Below are positions 27,803 to 37,530 of a stretch of 64,000 bases of DNA, in pieces (position 1 is the stretch's first letter; each line of letters opens with the position of its first letter). A program made the position numbers and the translations under genes. The DNA is from Gammaproteobacteria bacterium (GTDB taxonomy: Bacteria; Pseudomonadota; Gammaproteobacteria; Arenicellales; UBA868). Below the pieces are notes generated by a model. The model was not told where the DNA came from. It made no database searches and was given only the letters and a program-made list of their open reading frames with translations. The stretch spans positions 78,283-142,282 of the forward strand of contig JAKUQR010000008.1 of assembly GCA_022450155.1 (NCBI GenBank). The letters run 5' to 3'.

Positions 27803-29071
27803 TCAGTGGCACTGCCGGTAGTGTCTGGGGGCGGCCACGATAAATGAGATACCAGCGACCGTAAAACTGGCAATGGCGAAGAAGAACGCATAGCGATAGC
27901 TGCCAAAAATGTCATGCAGATAACCACCGAGTGATGGCCCAAAGGCGCCGCCAAAGCCCAGGCCCGCGAGAATAATTCCGTTTAGGGTGCCGAAATGGCG
28001 TCCATGAAAAATATCGGCGGCCCCGACAAATATTGTTGGAGAGTAAAGGCCCGCACCGAATCCAAAAGTAATGGCATAAACGTACAGTTTCCAGGCGCTC
28101 TCATCGTCGGACACACTGCTTAACAGTAAGATCGCCAAGACCACGAGTATTGTTGCAACCAACACGGTCAGTTCGCGTCCCACAATGTCCGAGACGGCGG
28201 AACTGACCTGCCCAACCACCATAAAAATGCCAAACATCGCAAAAACCGAAGTCGCAAGAATTCCGGTGTAGCCCATGTCCAGAGCGAATTTAATCTGATG
28301 CGCTATCACCAGGTAGCAGCCGCTGCCCCAGAAACACATGTTCGAGATAACCAGTAGCCAGAGCCGGTAGCTGGCTAAGGCTTGTCGCAGATTCCACTCA
28401 GGTCTTTCGCTTTGACCATGTCTTGGCCGGTTCGGTGAGCGTTCTCGGTTGGATCTTGAGCGGAAGGCAGACACACCTTTTTGTGACGGATGGAAATGAT
28501 AAAAGGCCGCAATGAGTGGTATCAGAATACAAACAACGGCAGCGCCCATCAGTACATAAGCAAACCGCCAGTTGAATAGCTCTATGGTGTATTCGACTGC
28601 GATCACATAAACAAAGCTCAGGCCGCCACCCATCTGTGCCAGCCCCAATGCCAGACCTCTGTGGTCTGAAAACCAATTAGCGATGGTCGGGTTCATGACG
28701 GGAGACCCGCAGCAGGCCAGTCCGATCGGGGTGAGTACCCCAAACAGTAGGTAGAAATGCCAGAGTGCGGATCCCAGACTGCAAAGTGCCGCAGTGGCAC
28801 CCACAATGATCACGCCAGCCAGCATAACCCGTTTGGGATTCCAGCGGTCTGTCAGGGCGCCAACAATGGGCGCAAACACGCCATAACTGAACAGATGCAG
28901 TGAGAGCATCATTGCGGTGTCGCCGCGCCCCCAGCCAAACTCATTCAGAATTGAATGAAAAAACGCTGAAAATGAATGACGGACACCGTAGCACAGGATA
29001 CCGACGGCACAACAGACAACAACTATTAGCCAACCTGGATGTATTGATCGGGTAGCGCTGGCTTGGTTCAG
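27803..29071 (-). CDS. MFS transporter, start codon unusual or uncertain
   Basis: Major facilitator with eleven to twelve hydrophobic helices and the loop motif GALTDRWNPKRVMLAG. Helices 7-12 and the GFGAGLYSPTIFVGAADIF stretch place it with the oxalate/formate or monocarboxylate-like group. The first ATG (28912) falls after helix 1, but the open frame continues upstream without a stop to 29108. It encodes GWLIVVVCCAVGILCYGVRH, a proper first helix, then FGWGRGDTAMML. In that extension there is no in-frame ATG, GTG or TTG. A CTG at 29069-29071 with GAG eight bases upstream is my best start. Alternatives are a frameshift near an out-of-frame ATG (29104-29106) or a truncated protein from 28912. 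Convergent with the Nudix gene. Confidence 0.7.
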   Translation of the reverse strand: MNQASATRSIHPGWLIVVVCCAVGILCYGVRHSFSAFFHSILNEFGWGRGDTAMMLSLHLFSYGVFAPIVGALTDRWNPKRVMLAGVIIVGATAALCSLGSALWHFYLLFGVLTPIGLACCGSPVMNPTIANWFSDHRGLALGLAQMGGGLSFVYVIAVEYTIELFNWRFAYVLMGAAVVCILIPLIAAFYHFHPSQKGVSAFRSRSNRERSPNRPRHGQSERPEWNLRQALASYRLWLLVISNMCFWGSGCYLVIAHQIKFALDMGYTGILATSVFAMFGIFMVVGQVSSAVSDIVGRELTVLVATILVVLAILLLSSVSDDESAWKLYVYAITFGFGAGLYSPTIFVGAADIFHGRHFGTLNGIILAGLGFGGAFGPSLGGYLHDIFGSYRYAFFFAIASFTVAGISFIVAAPRHYRQCH

Positions 29072-29375
29072 AGTATTTACTCGCTTAAGAAGGAAAGCGC
29101 CGGCATTCTATCGGAGATAGATGGCAGATGGTGTAATTATCTCTGATAAGTAAAAGTGACGATCTGAATGCTCTAGGTTCACTTGTTCTGACCGAACTGT
29201 TGAAGGATGGCAGTCAATGATCAGCAATCGGGTTGAGGCTTGCTGGCAGCTTTGTCCAATGGTCAAAAAATTAGCCCGAACCGGGGAATATAATTCCGGG
29301 TAAAATCCTCGACTAAGAATACCGTCTTCTACCCTGATGGCCGGGGAGTGCCGGTAACGTGACTGGTGAAACATA

Positions 29376-29846
29376 ATGACGGATATCAGCGATCTTCGAA
29401 GAATTCTCAATCAGAACACGGCGATTGCCGTGGTCGGTCTGTCAGCAAACTGGTGGAGACCGAGTTTTTTTGCTGCCAAGTATCTGCAGGATCATGGTTA
29501 CCGGATCATACCGGTTAATCCGAACTATAAAGAGATACTGGGACAAAAATGCTACCCAGCACTCGAGGATATACCGGACCCCGTCGATGTTGTCGACGTT
29601 TTCCAGCGGTCCGACGTTACCCCACCACTGGCCACAAGTGCTGTCGCGATTGGCGCCAAGGTTTTCTGGCTTCAGTTAGGTGTTGTGAACGAAGAAGCTG
29701 CATCTATTGCGAGAGACAGCGGTCTGGAAGTGGTCATGGATCGGTGCATGAAGATAGAGCATGCCCGCCTGATGGGCGGGCTGAATCTTTTTGGTATCAC
29801 GACTGGCATTATTTCAAGCAAGCGCCCGCGTTGGTTGGTGTACTGA
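29376..29846 (+). CDS. CoA-binding domain protein
   Basis: Stand-alone Rossmann-like CoA-binding protein (CoA_binding_2), 156 residues. The nucleotide loop is AVVGLSANWWRPSFFAAKYL, followed by GYRIIPVNPNYKEILGQKCY, PVDVVDVFQRSDVTPPL and a C-terminal VVMDRCMKIEHARL. These are the standard blocks of YccU-type proteins, whose biological role is unsettled. It starts 10 bp before metY and is probably co-transcribed with it. A perfect -10 hexamer TATAAT at 29289-29294 lies upstream, without a clear -35. Confidence 0.88.
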   Translation: MTDISDLRRILNQNTAIAVVGLSANWWRPSFFAAKYLQDHGYRIIPVNPNYKEILGQKCYPALEDIPDPVDVVDVFQRSDVTPPLATSAVAIGAKVFWLQLGVVNEEAASIARDSGLEVVMDRCMKIEHARLMGGLNLFGITTGIISSKRPRWLVY

Positions 29847-31142
<1,296 letters not shown>

Positions 31143-31250
31143 AGTCACTCGCTTAGATGTTCCTGCGCTTGGTTTGACTGCGGGATTGCAGTCCGTCGAG
31201 CAAACTAGGGTTGTTCTGAAGCTTAAGTTGCAGGGTATTCTGTTTGTGGG

Positions 31251-31619
31251 CTACGTCGGATTGCGGGTTCGCTGTGACAGCATGCGACCCAGTGGGGCAC
31301 CACCCACCAGGTGCATGTGCAGATGCAGAACCTCCTGGTTGGCATGGTCACCACAGTTCACCAGCAAGCGGTAGCCATCGTCGGCGACACCTTCGCTCCG
31401 GGCGAGATCTCTGGCAACGACAAACATATGTCCCAGCGTCGCTTCATCAGATTCGGTGACGTCGTTAACGGTCGGTATGATCTTGTTTGGAATGATCAGA
31501 ATGTGTGTGGGTGCCTGCGGATGGATGTCCCGAAAAGCCGTTACACGGTCATCCTGGAAAACGATGTCAGCAGGTAGTTCCCCTTTCGCAATTCGGCTGA
31601 AAAGAGTGTCTTTGGTCAT
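31251..31619 (-). CDS. HIT family hydrolase (HINT type)
   Basis: Histidine-triad nucleotide-binding protein of about 122 residues that hydrolyses adenosine phosphoramidates and AMP-lysine. The HIT motif reads HLHMHLVGG near the C-terminus. The first strand is [27 protein letters not shown], followed by [20 protein letters not shown], all standard. The ATG at 31619 is preferred over a TTG at 31655, because the canonical HINT begins shortly before LFSRI. It is convergent with metY; the gap holds a 6-bp hairpin (GACTGC/GCAGTC, 31176-31193) without a T tract. Confidence 0.92.
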   Translation of the reverse strand: MTKDTLFSRIAKGELPADIVFQDDRVTAFRDIHPQAPTHILIIPNKIIPTVNDVTESDEATLGHMFVVARDLARSEGVADDGYRLLVNCGDHANQEVLHLHMHLVGGAPLGRMLSQRTRNPT

Positions 31620-31770
31620 GTTCTGTAGATTCCTCGACGCGGTTGATGTGGTCAAAATAGAATGAATGCTGGTTTATGGTCTGAACTTATATGGCCGGCC
31701 CATGTTCGAAAACGTATTCGATCCCAGTTAAACTTCGATCCAGGTAAATCAACAAACAGCGGAGAATACT

Positions 31771-32760
31771 ATGTCCTTTAAGGCGTTCAGGATACACCAG
31801 GAGGGGAAAGATGTTCGGGTCGGGTTCGAACAACTCGAGATAGATGACCTGACTGAAGGTAATGTGGTCATTAAGGTTCACTATTCAGACATCAATTATA
31901 AAGATGCGCTCGCAGCCACCGGAACAGCTCGAATACTGCGGGCAGACGCTCTCAACGGGGGCATCGATCTAGCCGGCGTCGTGACGAGTTCTGAAAGCGA
32001 TCGCTTCAGCGTAGGCGACCAGGTGCTGGTGTGTGGTGCCCTGTTGTCGGAGACAGTCGATGGAGGTTATTCAGAGTACGCCCGTATACCCTCAGACAGT
32101 ATCGTCCCGCTTCCAGACGGGCTGACACTCCATGAATCGATGGCCCTGGGGACAGCGGGTTTTACGGCGGCGCTGGCCATAATTCGTCTTGAAGAAAACG
32201 GACAGGATCCCGCTAATGGGGCCATGATTGTGACCGGTGCTACCGGAGGTGTGGGCAGTATTGCCATTGAAATGCTGGCCAGCAAGGGATATGACGTGGT
32301 CGCCCTGACCGGTAAATCCGACCAGCACGACTATTTGCGCGAGCTGGGTGCCAGTGATTTTGTTGACCGTGGTTCACTGGAGATGGGGAGCCGACCTCTG
32401 GAAAAAGCTTTGTGGGGAGGTGCTGTAGATAATGTTGGAGGAGAAGTCCTGGGCTGGCTGACGCGGACCGTGAAGCCGTGGGGGAGCATTGCTTCAATCG
32501 GTAATGTCGGAGGAATCAAACTGGAGACAACTGTGCTTCCTATGATATTGCGAGGTGTTTCCCTACTGGGTATAAACTCGATCGAAATGTCGAACGAATT
32601 GCGCAATCGGGCGTGGAGTCGGTTAGCTACCGACCTCAAGCCGGCACACCTTGACATGATCTCGGGCCGGACTATCGATTTTGACATGCTGCCAGAGGCG
32701 TTCAGCCCCTATATCGATGGTCGCGTTACGGGTAGAACAGTGGTGCGAATCAGCGACTAG
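31771..32760 (+). CDS. acuI: Acrylyl-CoA reductase / YhdH family quinone oxidoreductase
   Basis: Zinc-free medium-chain reductase of the YhdH/AcuI group, 329 residues. Markers are VHYSDINYKDALAATGTARI near residue 40-59, DLAGVVTSSESDRFSVGDQV, the nucleotide loop VTGATGGVGSIAIEMLASKG near 153, and VDNVGGEVLGWLTR. AcuI reduces toxic acryloyl-CoA to propionyl-CoA with NADPH, notably during DMSP breakdown. The presence of a DmdA-like gene elsewhere in this window makes that role attractive. YhdH itself has the same sequence features, so the symbol is by family. GGAGA lies six bases before the ATG. It is a single-gene unit. Confidence 0.83.
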   Translation: MSFKAFRIHQEGKDVRVGFEQLEIDDLTEGNVVIKVHYSDINYKDALAATGTARILRADALNGGIDLAGVVTSSESDRFSVGDQVLVCGALLSETVDGGYSEYARIPSDSIVPLPDGLTLHESMALGTAGFTAALAIIRLEENGQDPANGAMIVTGATGGVGSIAIEMLASKGYDVVALTGKSDQHDYLRELGASDFVDRGSLEMGSRPLEKALWGGAVDNVGGEVLGWLTRTVKPWGSIASIGNVGGIKLETTVLPMILRGVSLLGINSIEMSNELRNRAWSRLATDLKPAHLDMISGRTIDFDMLPEAFSPYIDGRVTGRTVVRISD

Positions 32761-32878
32761 ACGGTCCTGAACTGTTCACCCGTGGGCAGACAAGGACATT
32801 GACAGTACTTCAAAGGCGGTCCTGCTCCCATCGGGCTGTGGGTTCGTGGGATAAATGGTTTCAGTAAGGAGATAGAGT

Positions 32879-33730
32879 GTGGTACAGATCAAACGGCACA
32901 TGAGCGCAACGGCGTTTAAGGCATGGCCTTCCAAGGCCATCACATTGTTGGGGATGTCGGGGTCGGGTAAAACCACACTCGCGAGTAAGCTGCCTCGAGA
33001 TACCTGGTTCCATTATTCAGGAGATTACCGAATCGGCACCCGTTATCTGGATGAGCCTATTTTGGACAACATCAAGCGGGAGGCGATGAAAGTGCCGTTT
33101 CTGGCAGACTTGCTGCGTTCGGATTCAATTTATATCTGCCACAACATTACGATCAATAACCTCACGCCGGTCGCCAGCTTTCTCGGTATGATCGGTGATC
33201 CAGAATTGGGCGGATTGTCTGTGACCGAGTTTAAGCGACGTCAGGTACTCCACCGGTCAGCCGAAATTGCAGCGATGTACGATGTACGTGACTTCATCCA
33301 AAAGTCATCTCAGACCTATGGCTATCCGCATTTCATCAATGATGCCGGTGGCAGTCTGTGTGAACTCGATGAGCCTGATGTGATCCGCCAGTTGGCTGAA
33401 GAGACGTTGATCTTGTATCTAAAGCCCTCTGTGGCATTACTCAATCAGATTGTTGAGCGGTCACTGATGGCCCCGAAGCCGATGTATTACCAGGAAAGAT
33501 TTTTGGATCATGTCCTGCCGTTGTACCTGGCTGAAAACAGTCTCGATGGACCGGAACAGATTGACCCTGGAAATTATTTCCGCTGGATGTTCCCACTGCT
33601 AGTAGAGCATCGACTGCCGTTGTACGAGGCTATTGCGCAAGAATACGGCGTAGTGGTCGAGGCGGATCGGGTTGATGATATCAAGGGTGAGGATGACTTT
33701 CTCGAACTCGTTGCCAATGGCCGTGGTTGA
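32879..33730 (+). CDS. P-loop NTPase of unknown function upstream of metA
   Basis: I do not recognise the precise family. Residues 21-31 form a clear Walker A loop, LLGMSGSGKTTLASKL, and an aspartate in SGDYRIGTRYLDE could serve as a Walker-B-like or substrate residue, as in kinases of the shikimate/adenylate type. The rest (283 residues) is soluble, with KREAMKVPFLADLLRSDSIY and a C-terminal domain rich in aromatic residues. GTG at 32879 is preceded by AAGGAG at 7 bp, a strong site. It sits 3 bp before metA and must be translated with it, so a role in methionine biosynthesis, homoserine supply or regulation is likely by context alone. Confidence 0.8.
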   Translation: MVQIKRHMSATAFKAWPSKAITLLGMSGSGKTTLASKLPRDTWFHYSGDYRIGTRYLDEPILDNIKREAMKVPFLADLLRSDSIYICHNITINNLTPVASFLGMIGDPELGGLSVTEFKRRQVLHRSAEIAAMYDVRDFIQKSSQTYGYPHFINDAGGSLCELDEPDVIRQLAEETLILYLKPSVALLNQIVERSLMAPKPMYYQERFLDHVLPLYLAENSLDGPEQIDPGNYFRWMFPLLVEHRLPLYEAIAQEYGVVVEADRVDDIKGEDDFLELVANGRG

Positions 33731-33733
33731 ATA

Positions 33734-34804
33734 ATGCCATTAGTTGCGAATACACAACTGCCCAGTTTCAGTCGGTACCGCGCCGAAGGCGGAGAGGTAC
33801 TGACGCCGCGTCGAGCTCAGGAACAGTCGATACGCGAACTGCATATCGGTCTTTTCAACATGATGCCGGACGCTGCCCTGGAGCCTACGGAACGGCAGTT
33901 TCTTCGGCTTGTAGGCGGCTGTAACCGCATCGCCCAGTTTTATATTTATCCGTTTACCGCCCGCACAATCCCCCGTGGAGACAAGGCCAGACGACACATC
34001 GATCAGTACTATTTTCAGACAGAAGATATCGAAGCGTCAGGTCTGGATGCGCTGATTCTCAGTGGTGCAAATCCAGTCTATCCCAGGCTGGTTGACGAGG
34101 CATTTTGGGAGCCACTGTGTAGTCTGCTCGACTGGGCCAGAATAAATGTCACGTCCACACTGTGTGCCTGCCTGGCGACCCATGCAGCACTATTGCATTT
34201 TCATGGCATTGAGCGTCAGCCGCTGCCGGCAAAACGCTGGGGTGTATTCAGTCACCAGACAAAACCTGGTCATCCACTGGTACAGGGGGCCAATACCCGC
34301 TTCGATGTACCCCACTCGCGCTGGAACGAAATTTATCCGGAGCAGATGAACTCGGCCAACCTCAAAATCCTGATGGAAAGTGGCGAGGCCGGTGTCCATC
34401 TGGCAACCAGCGAAGATGGTTTCAGGTTTGTCTATTTCCAGGGGCATCCAGAATATGACCATAACAGCCTGCTCAAGGAGTATAAACGCGAAGTCGTCCG
34501 TTATCTGATTGGTGAAATCAAAGATTACCCGTCTTACCCGGACAGCTATTTTCTGGAAGACGCAAAAAAAGTTCTACAACGTTTTCAGGACAAAGCAATG
34601 AAGTCCTCCGACAAACCGAGTTTAGTAGATCAGTTTCCTGAGACAGATATCCAGGTTCATAACACTTGGGGAGACACGGGGAAGGTGGTTGTCAATAACT
34701 GGCTGGGAACTGTTTACCAGATCACTCATCAGGAGCGCAGGAAACCTTTTATGGATGGCGTTGATCCGGCCAATCCGCTGGCTTACCTGACCGGCTACAG
34801 ATAA
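33734..34804 (+). CDS. metA: Homoserine O-acyltransferase, MetA family
   Basis: First committed enzyme of methionine synthesis, acylating homoserine with succinyl- or acetyl-CoA. In 356 residues the catalytic Cys is in STLCACLATHAALLHF near residue 140, and the His-x-Glu pair is in YFQGHPEYDHNSLL, matching Cys142, His235 and Glu237 of the E. coli enzyme. The N-terminal IGLFNMMPDAALEPTERQF is diagnostic. The loop that decides acetyl versus succinyl in classical MetA (GAPLG or GAPVE) reads SGANPVYPRLVDEAFW here, so it belongs to a divergent subgroup and donor choice cannot be read. Downstream of it is the SAM-II riboswitch region; upstream a coupled P-loop protein. Confidence 0.88.
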   Translation: MPLVANTQLPSFSRYRAEGGEVLTPRRAQEQSIRELHIGLFNMMPDAALEPTERQFLRLVGGCNRIAQFYIYPFTARTIPRGDKARRHIDQYYFQTEDIEASGLDALILSGANPVYPRLVDEAFWEPLCSLLDWARINVTSTLCACLATHAALLHFHGIERQPLPAKRWGVFSHQTKPGHPLVQGANTRFDVPHSRWNEIYPEQMNSANLKILMESGEAGVHLATSEDGFRFVYFQGHPEYDHNSLLKEYKREVVRYLIGEIKDYPSYPDSYFLEDAKKVLQRFQDKAMKSSDKPSLVDQFPETDIQVHNTWGDTGKVVVNNWLGTVYQITHQERRKPFMDGVDPANPLAYLTGYR

Positions 34805-34852
34805 CCTGAAGGAATTGACACACCGGGCTGAGGGCGTTAGCCTAGTTGATCT

Positions 34853-34907
34853 AAGGCGCCGATTTGATGGTCAGCTTGCGGGCGCTCAATAAATTTGCTA
34901 AAGCGAG
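34853..34907 (+). ncRNA. SAM-II riboswitch aptamer
   Basis: Compact S-adenosylmethionine-binding RNA. Stem P1 is GGCGCC (34855-34860) with GGCGCT (34881-34886), one pair being G-U. It is followed by the conserved GATTT of loop 1, a TTGC element, then ATAAAT (34889-34894) and GCTAAA (34897-34902) in the 3' part. These are the hallmark positions of the SAM-II class, including the U-A-U triplex partners. The pseudoknot is visible as CTTGC (34875-34879) pairing with GCGAG (34903-34907). It precedes a homocysteine methyltransferase gene, exactly the kind of target expected: high SAM should switch methionine synthesis off. Confidence 0.88.
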
Positions 34908-34954
34908 AGTGTTGTCACAAACCCGCTCTAGCAACAGCCGGCGCGGGCTTTTTT
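34897..34954 (+). terminator. Riboswitch expression platform with intrinsic terminator
   Basis: CCCGC (34922-34926) pairs with GCGGG (34943-34947), followed by six T (34949-34954), forming a terminator. The 3' half of the aptamer, GCTAAAGCG (34897-34905), can instead pair with CGCTCTAGC (34924-34932), eight of nine positions, and would destroy that terminator. SAM binding locks GCGAG into the pseudoknot, frees the CCCGC arm and should cause termination. The pairings are read from sequence; the switching direction is inference. Confidence 0.65.
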
Positions 34955-34992
34955 ATGTCTGCTGCGCGCTTTAACGACAAAGGTATTAATCC

Positions 34993-36024
34993 GTGACCCA
35001 GATCCAACAGCTTCTTCAGCAGCAAGACTGGTTGCTCGCCGACGGTGCAACCGGAACCAATTATTTTGATATGGGACTTGAGTCCGGTGATGCACCGGAG
35101 TTGTGGAACACAGATCATGTTGACCGAGTTGCAGATCTGCACCGAAGGTTTATCAGCGCCGGGGCTGACATTGTTCTAACAAACAGTTTTGGCGCTACTC
35201 GTTATCGTCTCCAGTTGCACGGCGCACAAGATCGTGTCACTGAACTGAATGATGCCGCTGCAGCGATTGCACGCGAGGAAGCGGACCGGGCAGACCATCC
35301 GGTTGTGGTCGCTGGCTCGATCGGACCCACCGGCGAAATTCTCCAGCCGGTTGGCAATCTTTCACTCGAAGATGCCACCGAAGCATTTACAGAGCAGGCA
35401 CAAGCACTGGCATCTGGAGGTGTCGATGTGCTCTGGCTCGAGACGCTGTCCTCCAAAGAGGAAATGCGTGCCGCAGGGCAGGGAGCAGCAACGACCGGAC
35501 TGCCGGTTGTAGCAACCATGACATTCGATACCAATGGCAGCACCATGATGGGGGTTTCGCCGATGGAACTTGTTGGTCTTTATCGCGAAATGGTACCCCG
35601 ACTGGTGGCGTTTGGCGCAAACTGCGGTATCGGGGCTGCTGATCTATTGGGTGCATTACTGGCAATGGTCAAACAGCTCGATGAAAGAGACATCCTGGTG
35701 GCGAAGTCAAACTGTGGAATACCGGCATACGTTGATGGTCGAATCCAGTACAGTGGAACTCCCGAGTTGATGGCTGAATATGCACGCCTGTCGTTGAACG
35801 CAGGCGCGCGAATTATTGGCGGCTGTTGTGGTACAACACCGGATCACCTGAAGGCCATGCGACTCGCGCTTGAAAGCCACCAGAAAAGCGATGTGCCGGA
35901 TATCGATACTGTGGTGGGGGAGCTCGGGCCTATAACCGAGGGCACACGGGCGCGTTGTTTAGATATGCACGACAGGCCCGAAACGGGGCGGGTACGTAAG
36001 GGAAGACGCCGCCGGGACCGCTAG
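34993..36024 (+). CDS. Homocysteine S-methyltransferase (betaine-homocysteine type)
   Basis: Zinc enzyme that methylates homocysteine to methionine, related to the N-terminal domain of MetH and to BHMT. 343 residues. The zinc cysteines are in LVAFGANCGIG near residue 215 and the pair GGCCGTTPDHLKAM near 282. The N-terminal LLADGATGTNYFDMGLESGDAPELWN and TNSFGATRYRLQLHG are standard. No cobalamin or THF domain is present, so the methyl donor is likely betaine, S-methylmethionine or DMSP-like compounds. GTG start with AAAGG at 8 bp. The SAM-II riboswitch in its leader shows SAM-repressed expression. The basic tail (GRVRKGRRRRDR) is unusual. Confidence 0.9.
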   Translation: MTQIQQLLQQQDWLLADGATGTNYFDMGLESGDAPELWNTDHVDRVADLHRRFISAGADIVLTNSFGATRYRLQLHGAQDRVTELNDAAAAIAREEADRADHPVVVAGSIGPTGEILQPVGNLSLEDATEAFTEQAQALASGGVDVLWLETLSSKEEMRAAGQGAATTGLPVVATMTFDTNGSTMMGVSPMELVGLYREMVPRLVAFGANCGIGAADLLGALLAMVKQLDERDILVAKSNCGIPAYVDGRIQYSGTPELMAEYARLSLNAGARIIGGCCGTTPDHLKAMRLALESHQKSDVPDIDTVVGELGPITEGTRARCLDMHDRPETGRVRKGRRRRDR

Positions 36025-36057
36025 CCGATCGACAGTTAAAGCGGTTATGCTTGTCTT

Positions 36058-36981
36058 ATGAAGCATGCTTTTATCATGGATCCGCTGGAGAGGGTCAAGG
36101 CCTACAAGGACACCAGTTACTTCTTGATGCTCGCAGCGTGCGAGCGGGGACATCAGGTCTACTATCTTGATGCCGGTGACTTGTACGTAAAAGATTCGTC
36201 AGTTATCGCGACAGCGCAGCGGGTTAATGTGCAGGATGACCCACAGGTTCCTTTCCAACCTGAATCAGCAGAACCCGTCCTGCTGGCAGACATGGATGCT
36301 GTGTGGATCCGCACCGATCCCCCGGTAGACCGCGCCTATTTTTATATGACAATGCTGCTGGACCTGTTGCCAGCACATGTCAAGGTGGTCAATCGACCGT
36401 CGACCATACGTGACTGGAACGAAAAACTTGCCGCACTGCAATATCCGCAGTTCACACCGGCAACCATGGTTGCCAGGCACTCGGCGCAGATCATTGACTT
36501 TGTACACCAGCACGGTCGCACCACTTTAAAACCAATTGATGGTCATGGAGGTGCGGGCATCATTTTTGTGGATGCCGAACAGGCTGATCTCGAGTCTCAG
36601 ATCAGACTCGTAACCCATGGTGATTCTCACTGGGTGATTGTTCAGCAGTATCTTGATGCAGCGAAGGAGGGGGATAAGCGAATTCTGCTGCTGAACGGTG
36701 AGCCCCTGGGTGCAATTCTTCGCCTGCACGCTGAGGGGGTGGAACTGAATAATCTGGATCAGGGTGGCGAGGCACTGGCCAGCAAACTCCTTGACCGTGA
36801 CCGGGAGATTTGTGCCGGGTTAAAGGCAGATCTTGTTTCGCGGGGTGTGGTTTTTGCAGGAATTGATGTGATCGGCGGCATGCTGATCGAAATCAACATC
36901 ACCAGTCCGACCGGACTTCAGGAGATGAGTCGACACGACAATCGAAGTTACCACAAAGAAATTATGGCAAGTCTGGAATAA
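36058..36981 (+). CDS. gshB: Glutathione synthetase
   Basis: ATP-grasp ligase that joins glycine to gamma-glutamylcysteine. 307 residues with the GshB layout: start FIMDPLERVKAYKDTSYFLM, VWIRTDPPVDRAYFYMT near residue 83 (substrate domain), NRPSTIRDWNEKLAALQ, TLKPIDGHGGAGI (the glycine-rich ATP loop), EGDKRILLLNGEPLGA, and the metal-binding FAGIDVIGGMLIEINITSPTG. All are intact. It lies 33 bp after the methyltransferase, and both use products of sulfur amino acid metabolism, so co-expression is plausible. Confidence 0.94.
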   Translation: MKHAFIMDPLERVKAYKDTSYFLMLAACERGHQVYYLDAGDLYVKDSSVIATAQRVNVQDDPQVPFQPESAEPVLLADMDAVWIRTDPPVDRAYFYMTMLLDLLPAHVKVVNRPSTIRDWNEKLAALQYPQFTPATMVARHSAQIIDFVHQHGRTTLKPIDGHGGAGIIFVDAEQADLESQIRLVTHGDSHWVIVQQYLDAAKEGDKRILLLNGEPLGAILRLHAEGVELNNLDQGGEALASKLLDRDREICAGLKADLVSRGVVFAGIDVIGGMLIEINITSPTGLQEMSRHDNRSYHKEIMASLE

Positions 36982-37042
36982 ACCCGCGGTCAGATTGAAT
37001 CGTATTTAAAAACTGCCGGTAGTTACAGCTGTCTGGTACCAA

Positions 37043-37477
37043 TCAGGAACGCCGTGGGAGTACAACCACGACACTCTTGGATAGCCGATCATGCCAGGCT
37101 CGATTTTGTGGGTCGATGGCAACCCAGAAAAACCCAAGTCCCAGTGCCAGCCAGGACAACAGTGCGCTCAAGAAGCGGACAACTGCAGTTGACCATGTCA
37201 GGTTTTGACCGTCGATACGATACAGTTGAAGTCGCCAGGCCCGCATGCCGAGTGTCTGGCCACCATGCGTCCAGAACCAGCCGAAAAATAGGAAACAGAC
37301 CACGACCAGGTAAATCTGAATGAGAGCCCGTACCCCGGCAGATGCATCTGCCGCGGACTGAAAAAAAGGCAGTGGAATAGCAGCAACAATCATAACGCCT
37401 GCAAGCAGGAACCCGTCGTACAGCATGGCACCGAGACGCCTGAGCAGACCGGCATGACGCCTACAATCAGAATTCAC
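37043..37477 (-). CDS. RDD family membrane protein
   Basis: Small membrane protein of the RDD family, 144 residues with three hydrophobic helices. The N-terminal helix carries RRLGAMLYDGFLLAGVM, with the Arg and Asp of the family name. The second half has GWFWTHGGQTLGMRAWRLQLY, the signature block, and ends LGFFWVAIDPQNRAWHDRLSKSVVV. The function of the family is not settled (proposed ion or solute transport). It is convergent with gshB and lies next to the tRNA gene. Confidence 0.88.
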   Translation of the reverse strand: MNSDCRRHAGLLRRLGAMLYDGFLLAGVMIVAAIPLPFFQSAADASAGVRALIQIYLVVVCFLFFGWFWTHGGQTLGMRAWRLQLYRIDGQNLTWSTAVVRFLSALLSWLALGLGFFWVAIDPQNRAWHDRLSKSVVVVLPRRS

Positions 37478-37530
37478 AGGCTGCTCACAGACTTATACAC
37501 AGGTTTCCCACAGGCAGAAACAGGCTTGAT

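Noticed and set aside
31176..31193. Terminator between metY and the HIT gene
   Set aside because: GACTGC/GCAGTC makes a 6-bp hairpin, but no T tract follows on either strand.
32761..32878. A second SAM riboswitch upstream of the P-loop/metA operon
   Set aside because: TCCCA/TGGGA followed by TAAAT superficially resembles SAM-II, but the conserved GATTT, TTGC and GCTAAA elements are missing.
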